From Flavobacterium denitrificans DSM 15936 (GTDB lineage: Bacteria > Bacteroidota > Bacteroidia > Flavobacteriales > Flavobacteriaceae), in NCBI RefSeq assembly GCF_000425445.1, contig NZ_KE384378.1:359191-423190 (forward strand): 64,000 nt of DNA, in the 5' to 3' direction. Below the pieces are notes generated by a model that was given only the letters and a program-made list of their open reading frames with translations, did not search any database and was not told the origin of the DNA. The translations under genes and the position numbers were made by a program. Below are positions 16,851 through 25,285 of this stretch, piece by piece; the stretch's first letter is position 1, and each line of letters opens with the position of its first letter.

Positions 16851-19670
16851 ATGAGAAAAATCTACTTATTGTTTTTATTTTTTAGTTTAAAAATTCTTGC
16901 TCAAACCCCAAGCTTAGATAATACATTCAACACGAGAGACGATGGTAAATATGATCAATATATTGGATACAATAGTGCAATGTTTTCTGACGGACGATTA
17001 CTTTCGGTTTACGGATTTCAAGATGCTACCTCTTGGAAAATTATACGTATAAATCAAGATGGAAGTATAGATAAGACTTTTAACTTTTCGGGAAACTGTG
17101 GTCGTTCAACAAAAATTTTCATAAAATCGAATGGAAAATTCTTGACTCTAGACGAAGGTCTAGTAAAGCGCTACAATAACGATGGAACTCTGGATAAAAC
17201 CTTTACTCTACCTGTAACTGTTGGGGTTATCAAGAATTTACTTATTGAAGACAATGGAAAAACAACTATTGTTGGCAACTTTTCAAAAATTAACAATACA
17301 AATGCTTTTGGTATTGCAAGATTAAATGATGATGGAAGTATAGATAACACATTTTTGTTAACCTATGATTTTTATGCTAGCGGTTCGAAATATTATATAA
17401 ATACAATTGCAATTCAAAAAGATGGAAAATATATAGTAGGAGGCGAATTCCCTAGTATAAATAATTATAATGGAAGAATTAGAAGATTAAACAACGATGG
17501 TACAAATGATGATAGCTTTAATGTATACAGTACCTTTGTTGATAATCTCGGCCTTGACTATCCTCTAGAAGGTTTCGATAAAGAAATCAATAAGATCCAA
17601 GTTCAAAACGATGGAAAAATTATGGTTAGCGGAGGAAGTTTTCGTTCTAATGGTAACAAAAAAAGTTTAGAAATTGTCAGACTTAATTCAAACGGAACTA
17701 GAGATACAAGTTTTAGTTTGAATCTTATCAATTCACCTACTTTTAACAATAGTGACATTTCATCTTTCCTTATTCTAGATAACGGAAAGTATCTCATAAA
17801 TACTACCAAATACAAAACTTACAAATTAAATTCTGATGGATCTATTGACAATTCATATGTAGATACTAATCTTGCTCCTTCTGTATATTCTTTTTATGAC
17901 GGAACGATGTTTATTCAAAATGGTAAATTCATAATTAACGGAACATATAACGGAACCAACGGAATTACTCGATATGGAATTTATCGCCTGAACAGCAATG
18001 GTGATTTAGACCTGAGTTTTAATCCTCATTCAGGAACAAACTTGGTAGATTTGAACGAGGCTTTTACTAATAATAATAATTCTTCATTTACTAATAGCCT
18101 TCATAATCCTTTAGTATTGTCAGATGGAAAAATTATAATTGCAGGAGGATTTTCTTCCTATAATGATAATGGATGCAGACGTATTTGCAGGCTAACACAA
18201 GATGGAGAATTTGACTCTAGTTTTACGCTTGATCCACAAATAACACTTTTTACGGAGCAAACAGATTATCAATTAAACGCAATTCTTAAAGAACAAAATG
18301 ATGGTAAAATATTAATTTCAAATGCGTTACAAGAAAAATCAGCTATTTCAATAAATGTAAATGGAAATCTAAAAAATCTAGTGAGAATAGATAAAGACGG
18401 CAAACTAGACAATTCTTTCAACTTTACTAAATCTTTCAACTATGACAATAGCTCTAATGTAATTTTGGATTATAAAATTCAAAAAGACGGAAAAATTATA
18501 TTATTAGGCAGTGGAGCTTTTTTTATGGATAATAAATTCTATAAACTTATTCGACTTAATACCGATGGTTCTGTTGATGAATCATTCGTATCTAAACTCT
18601 TTAATGGAATTCCGAGCTCTTTAGAGATACAACCAGACGGCAAAATATTAGTTTGCGCCAATTTAGACATGTATTCTCAGGAATATAATTATTTACACCG
18701 ACTAAATCAAGATGGATCTCTTGACGATTCATTTAAAAGCGGATCACAAAGCAATTATTCAAAACTATTAGAAAACGGGAAAATATTAGTAATTTCCCAT
18801 AAAAGTTTTGACGACACATATATTCGTCGATTAACAGAAAATGGAACTATTGACAAAACATTTAATGAAATAATTACCACAAAGACTTTCAGCCAAATAT
18901 TCACCTCTGGCAATAATATTATCGTAACAATGCCTCTTGGTCAGCTTAGAAACAGCCCTACAACCGAAAATAATTTGTTTTATGTATTTGATCAAAATGG
19001 TATTTACAAAAATTCATTTAGTGGCCAACAAAACTATAATCACGCACAGATTGTTCAACAAAATTGTGACAACTTTATTGTAGCCGGTAACTTCTTCAGT
19101 ATTGATGGAACTAAAAAAAACAACATCATTAGATACAGCTTATCCAGTAATTTAGCTACTCCTCCACCAGTTGGCGAATCAAATCAGATCTTTAAATCTG
19201 GGCAAACTTTAGCTAACCTCACTGTTAGTGGACAAAATATACAATGGTACAACAGTCAAAGCTTATGCTCTTCAAACAACAATGCAACAAATAAAAGAAA
19301 CACTAATGTAGTTTTATCACTAGATACAATTCTTACTGAGGGAACAACCTATTTTGCCACCCAAACAATTAATGGGATTGAAAGCAATTACAGACTTCCT
19401 GTTACTGTAAGCCAAACTCTAAGCACAAATGATTATGTTTTTGAAAACCTCAAAATATATCCAAATCCAATAAAAAATTATTTTAGCATATCCAACAGTT
19501 CCAGCATAGATTACCTTGAAATCTATGATTTATTAGGTCAGACTTTATTAAGTGAAAAATATTACTCAACCACGATAAAAATAGATCTTTCAAATTTTAG
19601 CACTGGCGTCTATATCGCAAAAATTTATTCTGACAATCAGATAAAATCGATTAAAATAATTAAACAATAA
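16851..19670 (+). CDS. Delta-60-repeat beta-propeller protein, T9SS type A cargo
   Basis: 939 residues from ATG 16851, where a clean signal peptide begins (MRKIYLLFLFFSLKILAQ). The body consists of many delta-60 repeats of about 50-55 residues with the pattern DGKI...GG...RLNxDGSxDxSF (e.g. QKDGKYIVGGEF, RLNNDGTNDDSF). The C-terminal ~75 residues are a type A T9SS sorting domain: IYPNPIKNYFSI, LEIYDLLGQ, LSNFSTGVYIAKI, ending with KIIKQ. Such proteins are exported across the outer membrane and the C-terminal domain is removed or anchored. The binding target of the propeller is unknown. An in-frame ATG 45 bp upstream would put 15 polar residues before the signal peptide and is rejected. Confidence 0.9.
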   Translation: MRKIYLLFLFFSLKILAQTPSLDNTFNTRDDGKYDQYIGYNSAMFSDGRLLSVYGFQDATSWKIIRINQDGSIDKTFNFSGNCGRSTKIFIKSNGKFLTLDEGLVKRYNNDGTLDKTFTLPVTVGVIKNLLIEDNGKTTIVGNFSKINNTNAFGIARLNDDGSIDNTFLLTYDFYASGSKYYINTIAIQKDGKYIVGGEFPSINNYNGRIRRLNNDGTNDDSFNVYSTFVDNLGLDYPLEGFDKEINKIQVQNDGKIMVSGGSFRSNGNKKSLEIVRLNSNGTRDTSFSLNLINSPTFNNSDISSFLILDNGKYLINTTKYKTYKLNSDGSIDNSYVDTNLAPSVYSFYDGTMFIQNGKFIINGTYNGTNGITRYGIYRLNSNGDLDLSFNPHSGTNLVDLNEAFTNNNNSSFTNSLHNPLVLSDGKIIIAGGFSSYNDNGCRRICRLTQDGEFDSSFTLDPQITLFTEQTDYQLNAILKEQNDGKILISNALQEKSAISINVNGNLKNLVRIDKDGKLDNSFNFTKSFNYDNSSNVILDYKIQKDGKIILLGSGAFFMDNKFYKLIRLNTDGSVDESFVSKLFNGIPSSLEIQPDGKILVCANLDMYSQEYNYLHRLNQDGSLDDSFKSGSQSNYSKLLENGKILVISHKSFDDTYIRRLTENGTIDKTFNEIITTKTFSQIFTSGNNIIVTMPLGQLRNSPTTENNLFYVFDQNGIYKNSFSGQQNYNHAQIVQQNCDNFIVAGNFFSIDGTKKNNIIRYSLSSNLATPPPVGESNQIFKSGQTLANLTVSGQNIQWYNSQSLCSSNNNATNKRNTNVVLSLDTILTEGTTYFATQTINGIESNYRLPVTVSQTLSTNDYVFENLKIYPNPIKNYFSISNSSSIDYLEIYDLLGQTLLSEKYYSTTIKIDLSNFSTGVYIAKIYSDNQIKSIKIIKQ

Positions 19671-19692
19671 CTTATTCATTAACAGAAAATAA

Positions 19693-19784
19693 CTCCAAAT
19701 CCTAAAACATTTGCAAAAAATTCTATAACACATTTTCCTGATTCCTGAAGTAATTTTAAATATCAATTTAAAACATCAGAAGTC
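19693..19784 (+). promoter_or_regulatory. Shared ~90-bp upstream region, copy 2
   Basis: Same 20-bp core and TATAACACATTT as copy 1 at 15659. The spacer between the two conserved blocks differs by one base (11 versus 12 nt). It ends at the start codon of the small lipoprotein gene. Confidence 0.6.
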
Positions 19785-19958
19785 ATGCAAAATAAAATAC
19801 TAAGATTGTTAATGGTATTCGTAGTACTGTTTTCATTTACAAGCTGTGAAGTTATTGGAGACATTTTTAAGGCCGGAATGGGATTCGGGATTTTTATCGT
19901 AATTTTTGTGGTTGCGATTATTATCTGGATTTTCGCAAAAATGTTCGGAAGCAAATAA
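19785..19958 (+). CDS. 57-residue lipoprotein with one transmembrane segment
   Basis: A short ORF of 57 residues: lipoprotein-type signal (KILRLLMVFVVLFSFTSC, Cys at residue 20), a brief linker EVIGDIFKAG, then a strongly hydrophobic segment IFIVIFVVAIIIWIFAKMFG. A good terminator follows 11 bp later and a conserved upstream region precedes it, which together argue that it is a real gene. Very small Bacteroidota proteins of this type exist without assigned function; some carry misleading automatic names. I assign no function. Confidence 0.7.
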   Translation: MQNKILRLLMVFVVLFSFTSCEVIGDIFKAGMGFGIFIVIFVVAIIIWIFAKMFGSK

Positions 19959-19969
19959 AACATAAAAAC

Positions 19970-20002
19970 ATCCTCGTTATTTTCATAGCGGGGATTTTTT
20001 TT
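19970..20002 (+). terminator. Intrinsic terminator of the small lipoprotein gene
   Basis: An 11-bp stem (ATCCTCGTTAT / ATAGCGGGGAT, two G-U pairs) with loop TTTC followed by eight T residues, 11 bp after the stop at 19958. Confidence 0.85.
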
Positions 20003-20003
20003 G

Positions 20004-20062
20004 CTACAAATTACACAAATTATCACAAATTTAATTCGTGGAAATTCGTGCAACTCGTGGCT
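20004..20062. repeat. CACAAATT / AATTCGTG imperfect inverted repeat
   Basis: A run of ACAAATT-type units is followed by AATTCGTG-type units, forming an imperfect fold-back. It belongs to the same dispersed sequence type as the hairpin before hutI (45568-45613). No gene lies in it. Confidence 0.5.
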
Positions 20063-20075
20063 ATATTTTTAAATT

Positions 20076-20118
20076 AAAAAATCCCAAACTCCAGTCTAAT
20101 TTGGAATTTGGGATTTTT
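20076..20118. terminator. Bidirectional terminator after the ABC-F gene
   Basis: The inverted repeat AAAAATCCCAAA...TTTGGGATTTTT with an additional CCA/TGG pairing lies 21 bp beyond the ABC-F stop (20139, minus strand). T-runs on both strands allow use in either direction. Confidence 0.85.
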
Positions 20119-20138
20119 AATATATTGGAATTTTAAAA

Positions 20139-21758
20139 TTAAAGATTATACATCTTTTTTCTTTGTTCTTGAATCTTCTCATCATCAAGATATTCGTCAA
20201 ATGTCATGTAACGGTCGATAACTCCGTTTGGTGTCAATTCTACGATTCTGTTACCAACTGTTTGCGCGAACTCGTGGTCATGCGTTGTGAAAATCACAGA
20301 ACCTTTAAAGTTTTTCAATGAGTTGTTGAAAGCTGTAATAGACTCCAAATCTAAGTGGTTTGTTGGTTCATCTAGCATTAAAACGTTTGCACGCTCCATC
20401 ATCATTCTAGACAACATACAACGTACTTTTTCTCCTCCAGATAAAACTCTAGATGTTTTTAAAGCTTCTTCTCCAGAGAAAATCATTTTTCCTAAGAAAC
20501 CTCTAATGAATACCTCATCACGCTCTTCTTCCGTTTTAGCATACTGACGCAACCAATCTACTAAAGTCAAGTCATTTTCGAAGTATTTATGGTTTTCAGC
20601 TGGCAAATACGCTTGGTTTGTTGTAATTCCCCAATCAAAGCTTCCTGAATCTGCTTTTTGCTCACCGTTTAAGATTTCGTAGAAAGCAGTTGTTGCACGT
20701 GAATCTTTAGAGAAAAGAACGATTTTATCGCCTTTCGCCATATTCAAATCCACATCTTTGAATAAAACTTCTCCATCTACAGAAGCCGATAAGTTTTGTA
20801 CATTCAAAATTTGATCACCAGCCTCACGATCCTGATCGAAGATAATCGCAGGGTAACGACGGCTTGAAGGTTTGATTTCGGCAATATTCAATTTCGAAAT
20901 CATCTTTTTACGAGAAGTTGCTTGTTTCGATTTCGCCACGTTTGCACTAAAACGACGAATAAACTCTTCCAACTCTTGTTTCTTCTCTTCTGCTTTTTTG
21001 TTTTGCTGTGCACGTTGTTTTGCCGCTAATTGGCTAGACTCGTACCAGAATGTATAGTTTCCTGAATAGTGATTGATTTTTCCGAAATCAATATCAGAAA
21101 TATGTGTACAAACCGCATCTAAAAAGTGACGGTCGTGAGATACAACGATTACAGTGTTTTCGTAGTTTGCCAAGAAGTTTTCTAACCAAGCGATTGTCTC
21201 GAAATCCAAATCGTTGGTAGGCTCATCCATGATCAATACATCAGGATTTCCGAAAAGTGCCTGCGCCAAAAGCACACGTACTTTCATTTTTCCTTCCATA
21301 TCAGCCATTAAAGTATAATGATCTGCTTCTGTGATACCTAAGTTAGACAACATTGCTGCAGCATCAGAATCGGCGTTCCAACCGTTCATTTCTTCGAATT
21401 GAACTTGAAGCTCCCCTATTCTATCTGCATTGGCATCATTATAATCTAAATAAAGCTCATCCATTTCTTTTTTAACAGCGTACAGAACTTTATTTCCCAT
21501 TAAAACGGTTTCCAAAACAGTATGCTCATCGAACATGTTGTGGTTTTGGTTTAAAACCGACATACGTTTTCCTGGCTCTAAATGAATATGTCCAGAAGTT
21601 GGGTCCATATCACCTGAAATGATTTTTAGAAAAGTAGATTTTCCAGCACCATTGGCTCCAATAACTCCGTAGATGTTTCCGTGAGTGAAAGTTGTATTTA
21701 CTTCATCAAATAAAACTCTTTTACCAAATTGAACTGATAAATTATTGACTGTTAACAT
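20139..21758 (-). CDS. ABC-F family ATPase (YbiT-like), second ATP site degenerate
   Basis: 539 residues, two ABC domains and no membrane segment: a ribosome-associated ABC-F translation factor. NBD1 (about 1-250) has Walker A GANGAGKST and the MDEPTNDLD Walker B. The linker contains the ABC-F hallmark RRFSANVAKSKQATSR. NBD2 (about 315-520) has an intact LSGGEKVR signature and LDEPTNHLD. Order and length match E. coli YbiT best. The NBD2 Walker A is degenerate (FSKDSRATTA instead of GxNGxGKST) and NBD1 lacks LSGG (MEGKMKVR); together these leave one composite ATP site canonical and the other not. The gene is monocistronic with a clear promoter and terminator. Confidence 0.92.
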   Translation of the reverse strand: MLTVNNLSVQFGKRVLFDEVNTTFTHGNIYGVIGANGAGKSTFLKIISGDMDPTSGHIHLEPGKRMSVLNQNHNMFDEHTVLETVLMGNKVLYAVKKEMDELYLDYNDANADRIGELQVQFEEMNGWNADSDAAAMLSNLGITEADHYTLMADMEGKMKVRVLLAQALFGNPDVLIMDEPTNDLDFETIAWLENFLANYENTVIVVSHDRHFLDAVCTHISDIDFGKINHYSGNYTFWYESSQLAAKQRAQQNKKAEEKKQELEEFIRRFSANVAKSKQATSRKKMISKLNIAEIKPSSRRYPAIIFDQDREAGDQILNVQNLSASVDGEVLFKDVDLNMAKGDKIVLFSKDSRATTAFYEILNGEQKADSGSFDWGITTNQAYLPAENHKYFENDLTLVDWLRQYAKTEEERDEVFIRGFLGKMIFSGEEALKTSRVLSGGEKVRCMLSRMMMERANVLMLDEPTNHLDLESITAFNNSLKNFKGSVIFTTHDHEFAQTVGNRIVELTPNGVIDRYMTFDEYLDDEKIQEQRKKMYNL

Positions 21759-21783
21759 GAATGTCTTTTTAATTAATTTGGTG

Positions 21784-21815
21784 CAAAAGTAGTGAAAAAG
21801 GTTCAGAGTTGCAAA
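21784..21815 (-). promoter_or_regulatory. Promoter of the ABC-F gene
   Basis: On the minus strand TTTG (21812-21815) and TACTTTTG (21784-21791) are separated by 20 nt, the Bacteroidota -33/-7 spacing. The -7 element lies 25 bp upstream of the ATG. Confidence 0.75.
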
Positions 21816-21880
21816 GATGCAAAGGTGCTAAGTTTTTTATATTGACAAGGCGGTTCTCGCAAAGGCGCAGAGGCGCAATG
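21803..21880. repeat. GCAAAG-type dispersed repeat
   Basis: Units such as GCAAAGATGC, AAAGGTGC, GCAAAGGCGCAG and AGGCGCAATG fill the region upstream of the ABC-F gene; this kind of repeat is frequent between flavobacterial genes. One unit supplies the TTTG of the ABC-F promoter. Confidence 0.5.
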
Positions 21881-21958
21881 TTTTATTTTTATATAGATGA
21901 TTATACGCAATCTTGTCAGAAATGACAAAAATGAGATTACTTTGCGAGATTAATTCTA

Positions 21959-22732
21959 TTACAATTTACTTTCCTTCTCCAAAGCCACTTCAAGACTTTC
22001 GAAGTTCGGCAAAACTTTCGCAATCATCCCTTCTTTGTTTAAAATAAAATGCGTTGGAAAAGAATTTAACTGCAAAGCTTCATTCATATATTCTTTCATG
22101 TCTGGAATTACAGAATATGAAAGAGGTTTTCTCGCTAAAAACGTTTTTAACTGTTCTGGAGAATCTTCGGCTAAACTCATGAAAACAATGTCTTTTCGGT
22201 CTTTGTATTCTTCTGTTAATTTGTTGACTTGGGGAAATTCTCTTATACATGGCGTGCAGTGAATGTACCAGCATTTTATTACGATGATTTTTCCTTTCAT
22301 GGATTCATTGGTAACCAAATTTCCGTTTAAATCTTTAAATGAAAATTTAGGAAAAGCGGTTCCTTCCATTTTATAGTTTTTGTAAGCATCAAAACCAATT
22401 TGATTTATTGTCGCTTTTATGCTCGTATCTGTTTTTGGCTGAATTTTGAAAAGTTTATAAACATAAATAGCTTCATCCGATTTTAATCGGACTGGAATGA
22501 AATTTCCGTTTGCTAATTGATCTAAAAAAGTTTCTTTTGAAATTTCTTTTGAAGATGAATCCAAAGCTGTAAAATCTCTTGAAAGCATTATTTTTTTACT
22601 TTGATAAACCGACCAATCCGTGAACGTTTTTTGAATTTGAATGGGATCAACTTCAGGATTTCCAAATTTATTTTGGCTAAAAGACGATACATTAATTAAA
22701 AATAAGAATGCAAAAATGAATGATTTCTTCAT
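21959..22732 (-). CDS. TlpA-like thioredoxin-fold protein (secreted)
   Basis: 257 residues from ATG 22732, where a signal peptide starts (MKKSFIFAFLFLINVSSFSQ). The C-terminal half is an AhpC/TSA-TlpA-like thioredoxin fold with the active-site motif C159-T-P-C162 in KCWYIHCTPC and the cis-proline region SFPTHFIL. The N-terminal ~110 residues form an extra domain typical of Bacteroidota periplasmic TlpA relatives. It probably reduces disulfides in the periplasm; the substrate is unknown. An in-frame upstream start (22762) would place ten polar residues before the signal peptide and is unlikely. It lies just outside the chitin locus, separated by a minus-strand terminator. Confidence 0.88.
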   Translation of the reverse strand: MKKSFIFAFLFLINVSSFSQNKFGNPEVDPIQIQKTFTDWSVYQSKKIMLSRDFTALDSSSKEISKETFLDQLANGNFIPVRLKSDEAIYVYKLFKIQPKTDTSIKATINQIGFDAYKNYKMEGTAFPKFSFKDLNGNLVTNESMKGKIIVIKCWYIHCTPCIREFPQVNKLTEEYKDRKDIVFMSLAEDSPEQLKTFLARKPLSYSVIPDMKEYMNEALQLNSFPTHFILNKEGMIAKVLPNFESLEVALEKESKL

Positions 22733-22811
22733 GGAGTTTTTAGGCAATAATTCTAAAATCAAAAGTAATGATTTTTAGACAATGACAACCTTTTCAAAAA
22801 TTCAACTAAAT

Positions 22812-22843
22812 AAAAAAACCTGGCAATAAAATCACCAGGTTTT
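22812..22843 (-). terminator. Terminator at the end of the chitin-locus transcript
   Basis: On the minus strand, stem AAAACCTGG / CCAGGTTTT with an 11-nt loop followed by a T-run. It lies about 240 bp beyond the GH20 stop and before the TlpA-like gene, so it insulates that gene from the chitin operon. Confidence 0.8.
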
Positions 22844-23002
22844 ATAATGTTCGCATTTAAGTGAAAACCAAATAACAAATCACTCAAATTTGATCATTAT
22901 TCTGAAATAAAATCTAAGATTAAAAAATAAATAACCAAACTCAATTTTAACCGTCCCAATATTTTATTTCTATCTTTTATTGATTGAATCCGTTTGTGAT
23001 AA

Positions 23003-23035
23003 TTATCTCTGCCAGAAAATTGCTGACAGAGATAA
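23003..23035. other. Strong hairpin in the 3' region of the GH20 transcript
   Basis: TTATCTCTGCCAG pairs with CTGACAGAGATAA (12 of 13 positions) around a 7-nt loop, 46 bp past the GH20 stop. No T-run follows, so a 3'-end stability element is more likely than a terminator. The rest of the 22733-23080 gap shows nothing else. Confidence 0.5.
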
Positions 23036-23080
23036 ATAAAATAAAGCACTAAACAAACACTACTAATTCAAACCAAATTT

Positions 23081-25147
23081 TCATATTAACTTTTTCAAGC
23101 CAGCATAAACTGCCAACTCCACATCGGCAAAATCTTTTGTATTGCAATCTTCAATTAACTTCTTCAAATCTTCTGTTTTCAAAGTCGATTTGTTGTCAAG
23201 AGATAATAAAACTTGTTCTGAAGCATCGCTTAATCTTTTTGCCAAAGGAAGAATTGGCTGTACTAAAGGTGCATTTGCACTTAATTCATTCAATCCTTTA
23301 TTTAAGGCAATCCATTTTGTTAAAAATGCCGCAACTTTTGCTTTGTTTTCTGGAGTTTTATTTGCTGCATATTGCGTTGCTGCTTCATTAAAAGAAATTG
23401 CATCTTTAGCATCGGCTGAACAGGCATCTGCAAAAAGTGTCAACGGAGAATACATTTGATATTCTGTTCCGCCTTTGTTACGCGTGTATCCTTTTAATGG
23501 TTCGCAAACATTTGAAAATTCATTCAAAATATTGATATCTTGATTATTTGCAATATTTCTTAAGATTACAGCTTTATTGCGAATATGCGTCAGTCCAACT
23601 TCCTCAAGTCTGAATGAAACAACATCAAGACGTTTGCGCATATTTGCAACATCAACAATATCTTCTGCTGACCAAAGTCTTTCAGCAATTGCTGCGGTTC
23701 TTGGCCAAACTCTTGAATCAATCGTTTCTGGACTAACAAGCTCTGTCCACATCGTTGCTTCTCCACCTAAAATCCTTGCTTTTTCCTCAGTTGTCAAATT
23801 AGCGCCTTTAGGCATTGGGTCATTCAAATAATGACTTTCAACTGGATACATCAAATCAATATAATAACCGTTTGACAAAACTGTTTTATAACCTTTCTTT
23901 ACAGCATCAACTAAAGATTGTCCTGCAGCCATTCCTTCATTTACACCTCTCCAAGAATGAATAATTGCTTCTTTCGACATATTTTTTGTCAAAATTTCTT
24001 CCCAGCCCATTAATTGTTTTCCGTGTTTTTTCAACATCGGAACCAATTGCATAGTAAAATACGTCTGCAATTCATGATTAGTCGTTAAATTGTTTTTCTT
24101 CTTGAAAGCTTGAATTTTTGGGTTTGTATCCCAGTCTTTTCCTTCATTTTCATCTCCTCCAATATGAAAATAAGCGCCTGGGAATAATGGGCAAACCTCA
24201 TCAAAAATTTCACTCAATAATTGATATGTTTTAGGATTTGAAGGATCTAATGTTGGCGAAAAAATACCTGCATTTCTTTCAAGTCCATAGGTAGCGATTG
24301 CTGTACCTTGAATATTTTTTTCAGAAGTTCCACCAGTTAATGTAATCACTTTGCTTCCAATTTCTGGATAAGCTGTAAGTATTGCTGATCCATGACCTGG
24401 AACATCTATTTCTGGAACTATCAAAATACCGCGCTCATCGGCGTATTTTACGATATTTTTAATTTCCTCTTGTGTATAATACAATCCATCTGAAGCAACA
24501 TCAATTAGTTTTGGATGTTTTTTCATTTCAATTCTCCATCCTTGATCGTCAACTAAATGCCAGTGAAAAACATTCATTTTCATTGCCGCCAATCCATCAA
24601 TATTTCTTTTGATAACATCAATTGGCTGGAAATGTCTTGAAGCATCAATCATCAATCCTCTCCAAGTAAAACGAGGAAAATCAGAAATTTGCGAATTTGG
24701 GAAAAAGAATGATGTATTGTTATTCTGCAACAATTGCAATAAAGTTTCTAAACCGTGCAAAGCTCCTAAATCGCTTGTTGCGTTTATAGTTATTGTGTTT
24801 TGTTTGATATCTAAATGATAACTTTCATCTTCATACAAACCAATTTTTCCACTTTTTGTGCAATTGATCTGAAGTTCTGCTGACGGAACTTCATTTAATT
24901 TAGTAACAAACCCTTGTGAGAAAAACATACCAGTCCGACCATCTAAGCGACGCAAGAAACGAGTTACTCCTCCAAAAATTCTTGGATTTGGGTTTCCGGT
25001 AATATTTACTTTAAAGTTTTTCGTTAAAGTAAAATTGCCGTCGTTTATAACAACACTTTGAGGCCAAGGCATAAGATTTAGCTGCTCCTTTTGAACTTGA
25101 GCGCTAGACGTTAAACCCGCAAATAGTAAGACTAATAAATATTTCAT
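23081..25147 (-). CDS. Beta-N-acetylhexosaminidase, GH20
   Basis: 688 residues from ATG 25147, where the signal peptide starts (MKYLLVLLFAGLTSSAQ). An N-terminal GH20b-like domain is followed by the catalytic TIM barrel: TWRGLMIDASRHF, NVFHWHLVDDQGWRIE and the catalytic Asp-Glu pair in FHIGGDE (D332-E333), then a C-terminal helical region. GH20 enzymes remove terminal GlcNAc from chitobiose and longer oligomers using substrate-assisted catalysis; the signal peptide places it in the periplasm or beyond. It is the last gene of the chitin-locus minus-strand run after the NagB fusion (138-bp gap). An in-frame upstream start at 25186 would add 13 polar residues and is rejected. Confidence 0.93.
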   Translation of the reverse strand: MKYLLVLLFAGLTSSAQVQKEQLNLMPWPQSVVINDGNFTLTKNFKVNITGNPNPRIFGGVTRFLRRLDGRTGMFFSQGFVTKLNEVPSAELQINCTKSGKIGLYEDESYHLDIKQNTITINATSDLGALHGLETLLQLLQNNNTSFFFPNSQISDFPRFTWRGLMIDASRHFQPIDVIKRNIDGLAAMKMNVFHWHLVDDQGWRIEMKKHPKLIDVASDGLYYTQEEIKNIVKYADERGILIVPEIDVPGHGSAILTAYPEIGSKVITLTGGTSEKNIQGTAIATYGLERNAGIFSPTLDPSNPKTYQLLSEIFDEVCPLFPGAYFHIGGDENEGKDWDTNPKIQAFKKKNNLTTNHELQTYFTMQLVPMLKKHGKQLMGWEEILTKNMSKEAIIHSWRGVNEGMAAGQSLVDAVKKGYKTVLSNGYYIDLMYPVESHYLNDPMPKGANLTTEEKARILGGEATMWTELVSPETIDSRVWPRTAAIAERLWSAEDIVDVANMRKRLDVVSFRLEEVGLTHIRNKAVILRNIANNQDINILNEFSNVCEPLKGYTRNKGGTEYQMYSPLTLFADACSADAKDAISFNEAATQYAANKTPENKAKVAAFLTKWIALNKGLNELSANAPLVQPILPLAKRLSDASEQVLLSLDNKSTLKTEDLKKLIEDCNTKDFADVELAVYAGLKKLI

Positions 25148-25285
25148 TTTATTGTTTTTGAAAAAGATGTATTCTTGCGATAACACTAAATTTATAAAAA
25201 GGACAAAACTCAGAGCGACTTCTATTGAACCTCACTAATCGCTATAAAATCATTCTGAATTTTGCAATTGACTCGTTTTCTGAAT

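Noticed and set aside
15659..19784. Duplicated upstream regions considered as att sites of a mobile element
   Set aside because: No integrase, transposase or tRNA lies between or beside them, and both copies are positioned like promoters. Kept as a finding, not annotated as a mobile element.
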